This document shows positions 1-7,518 of a DNA stretch of 64,000 bases, in pieces. Source of the DNA: an uncultured Oscillospiraceae bacterium. GTDB taxonomy: Bacteria; Bacillota; Clostridia; Oscillospirales; Ruminococcaceae. The stretch spans positions 62,001-126,000 of the forward strand of contig CAKSLI010000003.1 of the NCBI GenBank assembly GCA_934466475.1. Direction: 5' to 3'. Within the stretch, counting starts at the first letter, position 1, and each line of letters begins with the position of its first letter. The notes beneath the pieces are model-generated. The model saw only the letters and a list, made by a program, of their open reading frames with translations. It ran no database searches and was not told the DNA's origin. The position numbers were made by a program, and so were the translations under genes.

Positions 1-87
1 GACTGTTCCTGCAAGAATAAGCAGCACTACAAGCCCTATCAGCGTTTCGGTCAGTGTGAATCCACCGTGCCTGAATAATTTCTTCAT
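1..87 (-). CDS. Prepilin-like protein, partial (continues past the left edge)
   Basis: Only the first 29 codons are inside the window. They read as a short basic leader followed by G|FTLTE and a hydrophobic stretch, which is the type III signal cut by a prepilin peptidase, with Glu at position +5 of the mature chain. The ATG at 87 lies 14 bases after the stop of the preceding pseudopilin and has a GGGGCGG-like ribosome site. It is the last visible gene of the type IV pilus operon and is probably a minor pseudopilin. The rest of the protein and any further pilus genes, such as the pilB/pilT ATPases, lie outside. Confidence 0.8.
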   Translation of the reverse strand, partial: MKKLFRHGGFTLTETLIGLVVLLILAGTV

Positions 88-101
88 GCCGCCCCTTTCT
101 G

Positions 102-509
102 TCAGTCGCTGTCTGCTGCCTCGTAATAATATAACACGATGCCGCTGTTTTTGCCGAAATATTCATTGCGGACCGCACATACGGCGTATACATCGATAAC
201 ATTTTCCCCTGAGCGCTCCGGCGAAAAATCACCTGTATGCGTGATGACCCCGACCTGCGGCGCTTCCGGGTCGAACAGAGCCGGTATCTCTCCGTTTTCC
301 GCCGCCATGTACAGCTGCGAGGAAGCGGCCTCGCATTCATTTCTCAGCTCATTGGCGGAGTTGTATATGCCCAGACCTGCAATGATCCCGGAAGCTGTGA
401 TCAGCGCCGTTATGCCGATAAGCGCAAATGCGATCATCGTTTCCAGCAGTGAAAACGCCTTCCTGCCAGAAAGCCGCCTTAATCCTGCACGAAGCCTGCG
501 AAATTCCAT
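102..509 (-). CDS. Minor pseudopilin
   Basis: A 135-residue protein with a basic N-terminus and the motif GRKAFSLLETMIAF, matching a prepilin leader (residues 1 to about 18, cut before Phe) with Glu at +5 and one hydrophobic helix. The rest looks like a small globular head. The frame stays open up to 569, but the ATG at 509 has a good GGGGAGGA ribosome site and gives the expected short leader, so I chose it. It overlaps the upstream gene by 31 bases, which suggests translational coupling. Likely a low-abundance pilin that starts or caps the pilus. Its exact class (PilV/PilW/GspI/J-like) cannot be told by eye. Confidence 0.75.
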   Translation of the reverse strand: MEFRRLRAGLRRLSGRKAFSLLETMIAFALIGITALITASGIIAGLGIYNSANELRNECEAASSQLYMAAENGEIPALFDPEAPQVGVITHTGDFSPERSGENVIDVYAVCAVRNEYFGKNSGIVLYYYEAADSD

Positions 510-982
510 ATTCCGTCCTCCCCGTAGCCCCAGAATACCGCCGAGCAGGAAGCCGCGCTGTCGCCGCACACTGCCTCGGAGCGGACTCTCAGAATATACA
601 CGCGCAGCTCCTCGCCGGCTGCTATCTTGTCCTCGTCATTGGAAGCTGACTCCTCAGATGAAAAGTGCAGCGTTACGTACTCGTCATCCTCCCCGGTGCC
701 GCCGCTCAGATAGACGCGGCGCTCGGCGTTCTCGTCCTTTTTCACGTTTATCGGTACCCAGTCCTCAGAAAAATCTCCGCCGGAAACATCGAGCATATGC
801 ACCGCGTAATTTGCCCCGGACTGTGCCATAAGCTGAGCCTTCATCAACATAGCCTCGTCCAGCGTCCTGTCATAGTACGCTGCGGCTAATGTCAGCAGAG
901 AAGCCGCAATGAGAGTCAGCACCATCATCGCGCACACGGCCCACACAAGAGCGGAGCCGCAGCGCCCTAATATTCGCTTCAA
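479..982 (-). CDS. PilX/GspK-like pilus assembly protein
   Basis: A 167-residue protein with one N-terminal transmembrane segment (residues about 9-34) followed by AYYDRTLDEAMLMKAQLMAQSGANYAV, of which the AQSGA part is typical of PilX N-terminal regions. There is no FTLxE prepilin motif. The start is a TTG at 982 after GGAGGTGGAG; the same purine run supplies the ribosome site. It sits between pilO and the pseudopilins, 18 bases after the pilO stop. By family knowledge PilX/GspK proteins join the tip complex of pseudopilins. Function is inferred from position and the N-terminal pattern only. Confidence 0.6.
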   Translation of the reverse strand: MKRILGRCGSALVWAVCAMMVLTLIAASLLTLAAAYYDRTLDEAMLMKAQLMAQSGANYAVHMLDVSGGDFSEDWVPINVKKDENAERRVYLSGGTGEDDEYVTLHFSSEESASNDEDKIAAGEELRVYILRVRSEAVCGDSAASCSAVFWGYGEDGIWNFAGFVQD

Positions 983-1000
983 AGCTCCACCTCCATGGAT

Positions 1001-1714
1001 TTACAGAAGATAATCCGGTCTTTCATCAGAACCTGCTTCAAGGGTCTGGGATGCAGGCTCGTCAAAATGCTCCGGAATATCAGGTGCTGAATACATATAA
1101 ACCTGCACGGTTATTTCAAAAGTCATATCGCGCTCAGAAGCAGGGGTCTGGGTCAGGTCGCTCAGGGCTCCTCCGGCGGTTACGGTGTAAGATTTGTCCT
1201 CTGACGCTTCCGCTGTACCGGAAACAGAGCTTATCACCACTGCCGGCATGTCATTTACCCTGGAAACAAATCTCAGGAGCGAGGAATAACTTCCTTTCGC
1301 ATTATAGACGGCTGTTATGATATAAACTCCGGTGTTGTCCGAGCCGTCCTTTTCATCCCCCGCAGAAGCGGAGGAAACCGAAAGTGATGAAGCGCTCAGT
1401 CCGCTTGAGCTCATGCCTGAAAGGAGCATCATGTCAGCGTCCTCGGTATTCATGACCGGATACAGCTCCGCAGTTTTTTCGCTTATCCTGCTGAGCGTAT
1501 CTTCAATATCACGCTCATAGCCGGGTATGGAGATTATTTCACTCTGCATATCGGAAAGGAGCATTTCATTGTCGAAAATCTCCTCGTCCAGTTCATCGCA
1601 GGAGGTCAGCAGCGGTGAAAGCAGGTACTGCCAGTATACGACCACCAGAAGCACCGCCGATAATATGACCAGTAAGATCACCTGATTGCGTTTCTTTTTT
1701 TCTGACGCTATCAT
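1001..1714 (-). CDS. pilO: PilO-like inner-membrane pilus alignment protein
   Basis: A 237-residue bitopic protein: short basic cytoplasmic tail, one transmembrane helix at about residues 12-31, a predicted coiled-coil (about 35-85) and a C-terminal ferredoxin-like region. This is the PilO/GspM layout. The ATG overlaps the pilN stop as ATGA, a coupled pair, and has a GAGGAGGGG ribosome site. In other bacteria PilN and PilO form a heterodimer that links the cytoplasmic PilM ring to the pilus machine. The C-terminal 60 residues are Asp/Glu-rich and look disordered. Sequence identity to known PilO is low, so the name rests on layout and order M-N-O. Confidence 0.7.
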   Translation of the reverse strand: MIASEKKKRNQVILLVILSAVLLVVVYWQYLLSPLLTSCDELDEEIFDNEMLLSDMQSEIISIPGYERDIEDTLSRISEKTAELYPVMNTEDADMMLLSGMSSSGLSASSLSVSSASAGDEKDGSDNTGVYIITAVYNAKGSYSSLLRFVSRVNDMPAVVISSVSGTAEASEDKSYTVTAGGALSDLTQTPASERDMTFEITVQVYMYSAPDIPEHFDEPASQTLEAGSDERPDYLL

Positions 1715-2358
1715 CTTGTCCCCTCCTCTTCCGGCATTTCATCGGTTAGCCCGCAGATTATGGTGAACAGCGTTTCAGAACCGCTCTCATCCGACGTGAA
1801 CCCGCTGTAATCTATCCAGCTGAATATCTCCTCGCTTCGCAGTTTCTGTACCAGCTCAGCCGCCTCTGACGCCTTATCCGACCTGAACGAAAACGTCAGA
1901 ATGCTGTCGTTAAGCTCAATGGATTCAATTGACGTGCCGCCGGGAAACTGACGCCGTATTCTTGCAAACAGGTCGCTGGCGTAATATTCATACTGCGAGC
2001 CGGAATCTTCAAGCGCTGCAAGCTGCCCGCCGGTGTTTTCCTCCATATCCTTCGCCCAGTCCAGTTTAAGGCTGAGCTGTTTGGCTTCGCTGACATGTAT
2101 TTTCGCAAGGCTTATGTCTGCCAGGAGTTCATCTTTTTGATCAGAAAGCTGCGAATGCCTCATTGCCGCCGAAGCATATAATGCTCCCGCCGCTGCGACC
2201 ACAGCCGCGCACGCTATCCAGATTATCCCGCCGGGGCGGCCGCGCCTTTGCTCCTTTACCTTCTCGTTTTCCGCAAAACGCAGTGCGCGTATGAAGTCTA
2301 TATCACGGCGCTTAACCCGGGCTGCCCTTACTGAGGTTATTTTTTCCGTATTACTCAT
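1711..2358 (-). CDS. pilN: PilN-like pilus assembly protein
   Basis: A 215-residue bitopic protein with about 43 cytoplasmic residues, one transmembrane helix (about 45-65), a coiled-coil of about 50 residues and a small C-terminal domain, the usual PilN/GspL-C layout. In characterised systems the short N-terminal tail docks into PilM. Here the tail is basic (RAARVKRRDIDFIRALRF). The ATG at 2358 follows GGAGGTCATCAG, 12 bases after the pilM stop. It overlaps pilO by four bases. Assignment rests on order and architecture. Confidence 0.7.
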   Translation of the reverse strand: MSNTEKITSVRAARVKRRDIDFIRALRFAENEKVKEQRRGRPGGIIWIACAAVVAAAGALYASAAMRHSQLSDQKDELLADISLAKIHVSEAKQLSLKLDWAKDMEENTGGQLAALEDSGSQYEYYASDLFARIRRQFPGGTSIESIELNDSILTFSFRSDKASEAAELVQKLRSEEIFSWIDYSGFTSDESGSETLFTIICGLTDEMPEEEGTR

Positions 2359-2370
2359 CTGATGACCTCC

Positions 2371-3240
2371 TCAGAAAAGCCCGCCGGCTGCCAGTACGCA
2401 GTCAGACAGCATTCCCCTGAATTTATCCGGGCAGACTATCCCGGAAAGCTCCGGGAGCCTGCCAATGCGCATTCCGTCGTAAATCAGGGATACTGAATTG
2501 ATCTCCTGCTCGGACGCCCCGCACAGATAAACGTCAGTTATCTCAGAAACGATGTTTTCAGATTTCTTGAACTGAATAAGATTGGATATCATCCGCGCGA
2601 TCTCATCCGCAAATTCCGGAGTGCCGCGGTCGTACAGAACTCTCTGCCGCTTGGAAAAGCGGTATTCTCCGTCAATGAACAGGAACTGCGATACCAGGTT
2701 TTTATCCAGCACGGTCAGGATATAGGACGAGCTGTTCAGTTCCTTGCAGAACTGCGCCATACGTATCTGACCGCAAACGGCAAGCCCTATCGACCGGAGC
2801 TTAAGCCCGGCTGTGCTGAACAGCGAAACATAGCTCCGTATAAATCCGGCCTCGGTCATTGCAGCGAGCACCTTTAAGCCGCCGTTTGCTCCGGCGCCGA
2901 TAACCGCATAGTCGTACACCGCTTCCTCTGCGTCAAATTCGTTGAAGCTTTCCTTTACCAGATTCATAAGATAACTGCCGCGGACATTGGGAAGCTCCAA
3001 CATCTTTGTGCTGACAGAGCTGCTCTCTACCACCAGGTCAAGTCCGGACCTGGGCAGCCGGTTTGCCTCCCAGAACGAGGCGATCCGGTCACGGAGCGCG
3101 GCTTCGTCAGTTATCACGCCGCCTATAACGCAGCCATCGCCTGTCTCTCCGCATGCAATGTGTGATATCTTGACCCGGCTGCCGCTCCTGGAGCCTGTCA
3201 CTGCCTGGATATTCTCATTGGATATGTATACTGAGGTCAT
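2371..3240 (-). CDS. pilM: PilM-like actin-fold pilus assembly protein
   Basis: A 289-residue cytoplasmic protein starting MTSVYISNENIQAVTG, the first beta-hairpin of an ASKHA (actin-like) ATPase. No signal or membrane segment is present. It is shorter than most PilM proteins (about 350), and the late phosphate-binding loops are weak, so it may bind nucleotide poorly or not at all. The C-terminal part keeps a YLCGASE stretch, like the adenosine motif of PilM/FtsA. ATG follows GGAGGAATTTT. It lies between pilC and pilN in the usual operon order. Expected role: cytoplasmic ring below PilN-PilO. Confidence 0.75.
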   Translation of the reverse strand: MTSVYISNENIQAVTGSRSGSRVKISHIACGETGDGCVIGGVITDEAALRDRIASFWEANRLPRSGLDLVVESSSVSTKMLELPNVRGSYLMNLVKESFNEFDAEEAVYDYAVIGAGANGGLKVLAAMTEAGFIRSYVSLFSTAGLKLRSIGLAVCGQIRMAQFCKELNSSSYILTVLDKNLVSQFLFIDGEYRFSKRQRVLYDRGTPEFADEIARMISNLIQFKKSENIVSEITDVYLCGASEQEINSVSLIYDGMRIGRLPELSGIVCPDKFRGMLSDCVLAAGGLF

Positions 3241-3252
3241 AAAATTCCTCCG

Positions 3253-4437
3253 TTATTGATCAATACTTCCGTACAGCTGATATATCGGGAGCATTACCGA
3301 TAACATTACTGTGAGGATTATTACTGACATCACCATTATCATTATCGGTTCTATCAGCTTGACAAGCTTCTTTATCGCCATGGAAGACTCATAGTCAAAG
3401 CTGTCGGCTATGTTCAGCAGCAGGTCATCGACCCGCCCCGTTTCTTCTCCGACAGCGATAGTTTCAGTCAGCTTTACGTCAAAGCCGTCTACTCCGCTGA
3501 GAGATTCTGAAAGGGACATACCCTGCCGGACTGACCTTAACACTTCGTCAAACTGAGCCGCAATGTACCGGTTTCCTATGGTACCGCGGGTAATCTGGAG
3601 AGCGTCAAGTATCGTCAGACCGCTTGAATACAGCGATGAAAAAGTACGGGCAAATCTTGCCGTATAGATTATCTTCATCAGCTTGCCGACCCTGGGACAC
3701 TTCACCTTGAACCTGTCCCAGGCATACCGCACGGAATTCAGCCGGGTCAGCCAGTAAATGCCGAGTCCCGCCGCAAGCACGATTATCAGCAGAAGAAGCC
3801 ACTGATTCGTCATAAAGCTGCTTATCGCCATCATTATCTGTGTGATGACCGGAAGCTCCATATCCCCGAAAACACCTATAAATGTCGGGAATATAAACGT
3901 GAAAACCGCTATGATCACGAGCAGAGTAATAACGATCAGAATTATCGGGTAGGTCATAGCTCCGCGGATATCCTGATTCGTGCGGTGCTCCGCGTCATAA
4001 TGATCCGCCATTTTTTGCAGCGACTGATCCAGCTTTCCGTTGGATTCTCCTGCGCGTACCATGTTAATCAGCAGTTCCGGGAAAACTCCGTCCTGCTGCT
4101 CCATTGCATCAGAGAGCGCGATTCCGCGCTTTATCTGGCTGTTAAGCGAAGAAAATGTCGTTTTCATCGCCGGGGTCAGGTCGCGGTGAAGTATTATCTG
4201 CATTGAACGGACAAGCGATACTCCTGTGCCGAGCATGGATGAAAGCTCCCGGCAGAACTCTGCAAGCTCCCTTGCTTTAAGGCGTCTGCCGTTGGCGGCG
4301 TGCTTTTCCTCGTATTTCAGCAGATAAAGCTCCTGACGGAGCAGATTCTCCCTGAGCTGTTCCGGGGTCGATGCGTTCAGCGTTCCCTTGACGGTGCTGC
4401 CGTTCATTTTTGCAGCGGTGTAGCTGAATTCTGCCAA
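3253..4437 (-). CDS. pilC: PilC/GspF-type inner-membrane platform protein
   Basis: A 394-residue integral membrane protein with two copies of the T2SSF four-helix domain (about residues 50-175 and 255-380) and three long hydrophobic segments, the standard plan for PilC. I chose the TTG at 4437 because AGGAGG stands nine bases before it and the product then begins LAEFSYTAAKMNG, as PilC proteins do. An in-frame ATG at 4494 would start inside the upstream hairpin. PilC is the rotor platform on which the extension ATPase adds pilin subunits. No ATPase gene is in the window. Confidence 0.9.
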   Translation of the reverse strand: MAEFSYTAAKMNGSTVKGTLNASTPEQLRENLLRQELYLLKYEEKHAANGRRLKARELAEFCRELSSMLGTGVSLVRSMQIILHRDLTPAMKTTFSSLNSQIKRGIALSDAMEQQDGVFPELLINMVRAGESNGKLDQSLQKMADHYDAEHRTNQDIRGAMTYPIILIVITLLVIIAVFTFIFPTFIGVFGDMELPVITQIMMAISSFMTNQWLLLLIIVLAAGLGIYWLTRLNSVRYAWDRFKVKCPRVGKLMKIIYTARFARTFSSLYSSGLTILDALQITRGTIGNRYIAAQFDEVLRSVRQGMSLSESLSGVDGFDVKLTETIAVGEETGRVDDLLLNIADSFDYESSMAIKKLVKLIEPIMIMVMSVIILTVMLSVMLPIYQLYGSIDQ

Positions 4438-4463
4438 TTTTGCGCTCCTCCTGAAAAGAATTA

Positions 4464-4491
4464 ACCCGCCCTCCGGTTCGGGAAAGGCGGG
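4464..4491 (-). terminator. Leaky intercistronic hairpin between pilin and pilC
   Basis: Arms CCCGCC and GGCGGG enclose a 15-base loop that can itself fold further. The following run on the transcribed strand is TTAATTC, not a clean U tract. Placed 34 bases after the pilin stop and just before the pilC ribosome site, it should stop or protect part of the message. That fits a need for far more pilin than assembly proteins. Confidence 0.65.
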
Positions 4492-4525
4492 CATTGTTAT
4501 TGCTGAGAAAAACGTTGATTAAAAA

Positions 4526-4978
4526 TTACTTAACATCCATTGTACTTGCAGGCTTGGTGGAATCACTTACTACATTGTAGCTTGTGCCAGTAAATGTCAC
4601 ATGAAATTCACCATCATAGAATTCCACGGTAGTTACCTTACCCTTGGGAGACATGAAGATCTGTCCGCTGTACTTGGTAGAATCAAGCTCAGCAAGGTCG
4701 AATACTTCCTTGAGGAACTTATCTTTATCAACATTTGCACTTGTTCCGCTAGTGCTGAGCGTGCCCTGTTCGCCATAGGTCTCAGAGCCGATAGTCTGCG
4801 CTGCGAGGACAAAGCTGCGGCAGGTAGCGATCGAAGCCTTTTCGTTTGCCTTGTCTATGTATCCGACAAGTGACGGAATAAGTATCGCTGCAAGTATCGC
4901 GAGGATAACGAGAACGATGATAACTTCAACAAGTGTGAAGCCATTCTTTTTCTTGAGGTTCCTGGTAAGCTGTGTCAT
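4526..4978 (-). CDS. Major type IV pilin
   Basis: A 150-residue prepilin. The leader MTQLTRNLKKKNG is basic and ends in Gly, followed by FTLVEVIIVLVILAILAAIL with Glu at +5, a textbook class IVa signal and polymerisation helix. The C-terminal head is about 110 residues with one Cys. The ATG at 4978 has AAGGAG nine bases upstream; earlier in-frame codons (to 5065) run into the promoter and are rejected. It is the first gene of the operon, right after a near-consensus promoter, which suits the main fibre subunit. A ComGC-like DNA-uptake role is possible, but PilMNO genes point to a full type IV pilus. Confidence 0.88.
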   Translation of the reverse strand: MTQLTRNLKKKNGFTLVEVIIVLVILAILAAILIPSLVGYIDKANEKASIATCRSFVLAAQTIGSETYGEQGTLSTSGTSANVDKDKFLKEVFDLAELDSTKYSGQIFMSPKGKVTTVEFYDGEFHVTFTGTSYNVVSDSTKPASTMDVK

Positions 4979-5036
4979 TTCGTATAACTCCTTAAAATGC
5001 GTGATCGGCACAATGCAGTGTGCCTTTGTTAAATAT

Positions 5037-5065
5037 AGCATACCATACGAATCCGCTTTTGTCAA
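5037..5065 (-). promoter_or_regulatory. Sigma-A promoter of the pilus operon
   Basis: TTGACA (5065-5060), a 17-base spacer and TATGCT (5042-5037) on the minus strand, about 60 bases before the pilin ATG. No strong terminator was seen between the upstream 5198 gene and this promoter, so some read-through into the pilus operon is possible. Confidence 0.85.
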
Positions 5066-5197
5066 TGAAAGAAATTGTCATTTCACGATTTTTTCAGACA
5101 AAATCTTTCGGCGTTTTATACGAAAAGGCTGTAACAGGCATTACATTACATTTATGCCAGGGAATAATTGCACGCCTGTGCCTGATTTCGGCAGTTT

Positions 5198-5977
5198 TTA
5201 TCCCATGTGGCGGCAGCCGTATCTCGCAATTTCCTGGAGCCTGTCGTGTACATATCCAGGCAGAAAAACGTCCCACGAAAATACTATCACCTTTCCGATT
5301 TTTTCTACAAGCGTGTTTTCAAGCCTGCCCTCACGGAAAAGCTCCCGCAAATGCTGACACTTCATATATTCGCGGTAAAGCTCAGCGTCATACTCGTCGT
5401 TTTCGTCATAGGTATCCCTGTTGTCGAACCACGCCCTGCCCTGGCAGCAGATGATCCCGCACTTGGTGCAGTCAGTCACAGGAACCATGGCGCCAAGATA
5501 CTGCGGCTCAACGTCCAGATCATACCAATCGACTACTTCCTCAATATCCTCGATGTTAAAGCCGTCAATCGGTTCGGAAAGGTCGATTATGCGGAATGCA
5601 ATATAATCTCTTGTTATTTCCCTGTCATGGGAATACATGTATTCTTCGCATTCCTCGTACCGCTCTTTCTCTATCCACGGACTTATATCAGTATCGAAAA
5701 GGAAATCCCAGCCCATAATATCGAACAGCTTAAACCGCGCTTCTTTAGGGCCGGTGAATTTATAGAAATACCTGCCGTATTCCAACCCCGCGCCGAGCTT
5801 TTCAAATTCTGCGCGATTCTCCTCGTAGCGCTGTGCAATTTCCCGGATAAAGTCAAGGAATATCCCGCGCATGAGCTGATACACGCTCTCCCGGTCGTAT
5901 CCGGAGTCATCTCCCGCTTTTCCCAGGACATAGCTCGCAGATGATGAATTAGTCACAAAGCTGTTTCTGATTTTCAC
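5198..5977 (-). CDS. VTNSSSAS-motif protein, third tandem paralog
   Basis: A 259-residue protein of unknown function. It begins with a GTG (5977), giving VKIRNSFVTNSSSASYVLGK, aligned with the starts of its two neighbours; GGGGTG lies just upstream. Shared blocks with the paralogs are YQLMRxIFLDF, DLSEPI, WYxLDxxPQYLGA, a cysteine knuckle (here CTKCGIICC) and a tail LxEIARYGCxHMG. No signal peptide or membrane helix. The cysteine spacing CxxCxxxCC is shorter than in the paralogs (CxxCx6C), so metal binding may differ. The gap to the preceding paralog is four bases, so they are cotranscribed. I do not recognise a named family; the function is unknown. Confidence 0.75.
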   Translation of the reverse strand: MKIRNSFVTNSSSASYVLGKAGDDSGYDRESVYQLMRGIFLDFIREIAQRYEENRAEFEKLGAGLEYGRYFYKFTGPKEARFKLFDIMGWDFLFDTDISPWIEKERYEECEEYMYSHDREITRDYIAFRIIDLSEPIDGFNIEDIEEVVDWYDLDVEPQYLGAMVPVTDCTKCGIICCQGRAWFDNRDTYDENDEYDAELYREYMKCQHLRELFREGRLENTLVEKIGKVIVFSWDVFLPGYVHDRLQEIARYGCRHMG

Positions 5978-5981
5978 TTTA

Positions 5982-6773
5982 TCACCCCATATGATTACAG
6001 CCGTATCTTGCAATTTTCTCCAGTCTTTCATGGACATACATCGGGAGAAAGCTGTCTTCAGAGTAGATAAACACTTTCCCCATTCTCGCAAGCAGGAGGT
6101 TCTCCAGCTTTCCCTCCCGGAACTGCTTTTTCATTTTCTGGCATCTGAGGTACTGTTTATGTTCATCGGGATATGTCGATTCAGCGGACTCCCCGTCTTC
6201 CTTATTTGCCTCAAACCAGCAGCTGCCCTCGCAGCCATACGCCCAGTCCTGGCATGATTCGCAGTCGATATCCGGGTGGATGGCTCCGAAATACTGCGGT
6301 GGTATGTCCAGGTTATACCACTGCGCTGCCTGCCCTGCCTCAACGGTTTCAGAAATATCCGCGATAGGCTCTGCAAGGTCGATGATACCGAAAAAAGGCA
6401 CACCGCCCTTTCCACGCAGCTTCAGATAATCTGCATACCTTCTCTGGACGATCCATTTGCTTATATCATAGTGCTGTTCGTTATAATGATATTGACCGTC
6501 TTCTAACGGAGCGCCGACTAACGCATCGAGTATATCTTCGTACTCGCCGGTGTACCTGAACGAATACTTTGTCCATTCCAGGGAAACTCCGTGCTCCCTG
6601 AAATATTCCTTGTTTTTCTTAAAGTATCGTACCTCGTCCGCGATATAGTCAAGGAATATCCGGCGCATGAGCTGGTATGCGCTCTCGACATCGTATCCGG
6701 GAACATCGTCTTTCTTCCCGAGTATATAGCTTGCAGAAGACGAATTTGTTACAAAGCTGCGTCTTATTTTCAT
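5982..6773 (-). CDS. VTNSSSAS-motif protein, second tandem paralog
   Basis: A 263-residue protein. The ATG at 6773 gives MKIRRSFVTNSSSASYILGK, so the N-terminal motif starts at residue 8, as in both neighbours. An upstream open stretch to 6875 is rejected because it overlaps the previous gene and lacks the family start. It carries CESCQDWAYGCEGSC (CxxCx6Cx3C), a likely metal knuckle, and the shared tail FREGKLENLLLxxxGKV...YGCNHMG. It is closest to the 5198 paralog at the C-terminus. Cytosolic by absence of targeting signals. Third gene of a probable four-gene unit led by the radical-SAM gene. Confidence 0.75.
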   Translation of the reverse strand: MKIRRSFVTNSSSASYILGKKDDVPGYDVESAYQLMRRIFLDYIADEVRYFKKNKEYFREHGVSLEWTKYSFRYTGEYEDILDALVGAPLEDGQYHYNEQHYDISKWIVQRRYADYLKLRGKGGVPFFGIIDLAEPIADISETVEAGQAAQWYNLDIPPQYFGAIHPDIDCESCQDWAYGCEGSCWFEANKEDGESAESTYPDEHKQYLRCQKMKKQFREGKLENLLLARMGKVFIYSEDSFLPMYVHERLEKIARYGCNHMG

Positions 6774-6786
6774 ATATTCACCATTC

Positions 6787-7518
6787 TCAGATATGCCACG
6801 CTGATTTCTCGCAGTAATGTGCAAGTTCATACCGCAGGTCATACGAAATGACCCTCTCGTTGTCCGCCCAGACAAGTATTCTTCCGAGCCTCAGCACGCG
6901 ATTCTCAAGCTTTCCCTGTTGAAATTCCCTGCCCATTTTACTGCATCTGCGGCGGGCTTTTTCAGCCAGTTCCCCATTTGGGCCGCAGCCATCGCATTCT
7001 ACATTGTTTTCACGGCAGAACTCACAGTTCCCGGGGGCAAACGTGCAGACCAGGTACCGAGGGTCAAACTCCGGCTCATACCAGAGCGCTGACGCGTATA
7101 CGCCCCCGAACTCTTCCCCGGGAACGGGCTCTGAAAGATCCGTTATAATGAACCGAAAATATACATTGCGCTTGGCATTGCAGTAATCCTCGTATGTTTC
7201 GAGTCCCAGCCAGTCGCTTCCGTCGTATTCTTTTTCACCGGCGTAATAATATGCTGCGTCATTCAAAGCGCGCTCATAATCGTCATAACTGCTATAAGTG
7301 AATTTGAAGCTGTATTTGCCGAGTTCCAGTCCAACGCCGTTTTTCTCGAATACTTCGCGGTTTTCCTCATAAAATCGCTCCGCGGCGTCAATGGTCTCTA
7401 TATGGATCCTGCGTATCAGCTGATAAACGCTCTCCTTGGTGTACTGCGTTTCGTCAGGCTTTCCGAGAATAAAACTGGCGGAAGACGAATTCGTCACCAT
7501 ATCAGTCCTGTACTTCAT
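6787..7518 (-). CDS. VTNSSSAS-motif protein, first tandem paralog
   Basis: A 243-residue protein beginning MKYRTDMVTNSSSASFILGK. Its ATG (7518) lies 17 bases inside the end of the radical-SAM gene, so translation of the two is probably coupled. It has the cysteine set CEFCRENNVECDGC (CxxCx6CxxC) and shared blocks YQLIRRI, DLSEPV and FQQGKLENRVL. The C-terminal tail is the most divergent of the three. It is acidic, without signal peptide. The near-invariant first 20 residues contrast with bodies that have drifted, which suggests that the N-terminus is what a partner recognises or modifies. That is inference; the function is unknown. Confidence 0.75.
   Translation of the reverse strand: MKYRTDMVTNSSSASFILGKPDETQYTKESVYQLIRRIHIETIDAAERFYEENREVFEKNGVGLELGKYSFKFTYSSYDDYERALNDAAYYYAGEKEYDGSDWLGLETYEDYCNAKRNVYFRFIITDLSEPVPGEEFGGVYASALWYEPEFDPRYLVCTFAPGNCEFCRENNVECDGCGPNGELAEKARRRCSKMGREFQQGKLENRVLRLGRILVWADNERVISYDLRYELAHYCEKSAWHI

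Noticed and set aside
4979..5065. An N-terminal extension of the major pilin
   Set aside because: The extra 29 codons cover the -10 and -35 boxes, and the ATG at 4978 has a good ribosome site and a normal prepilin leader.
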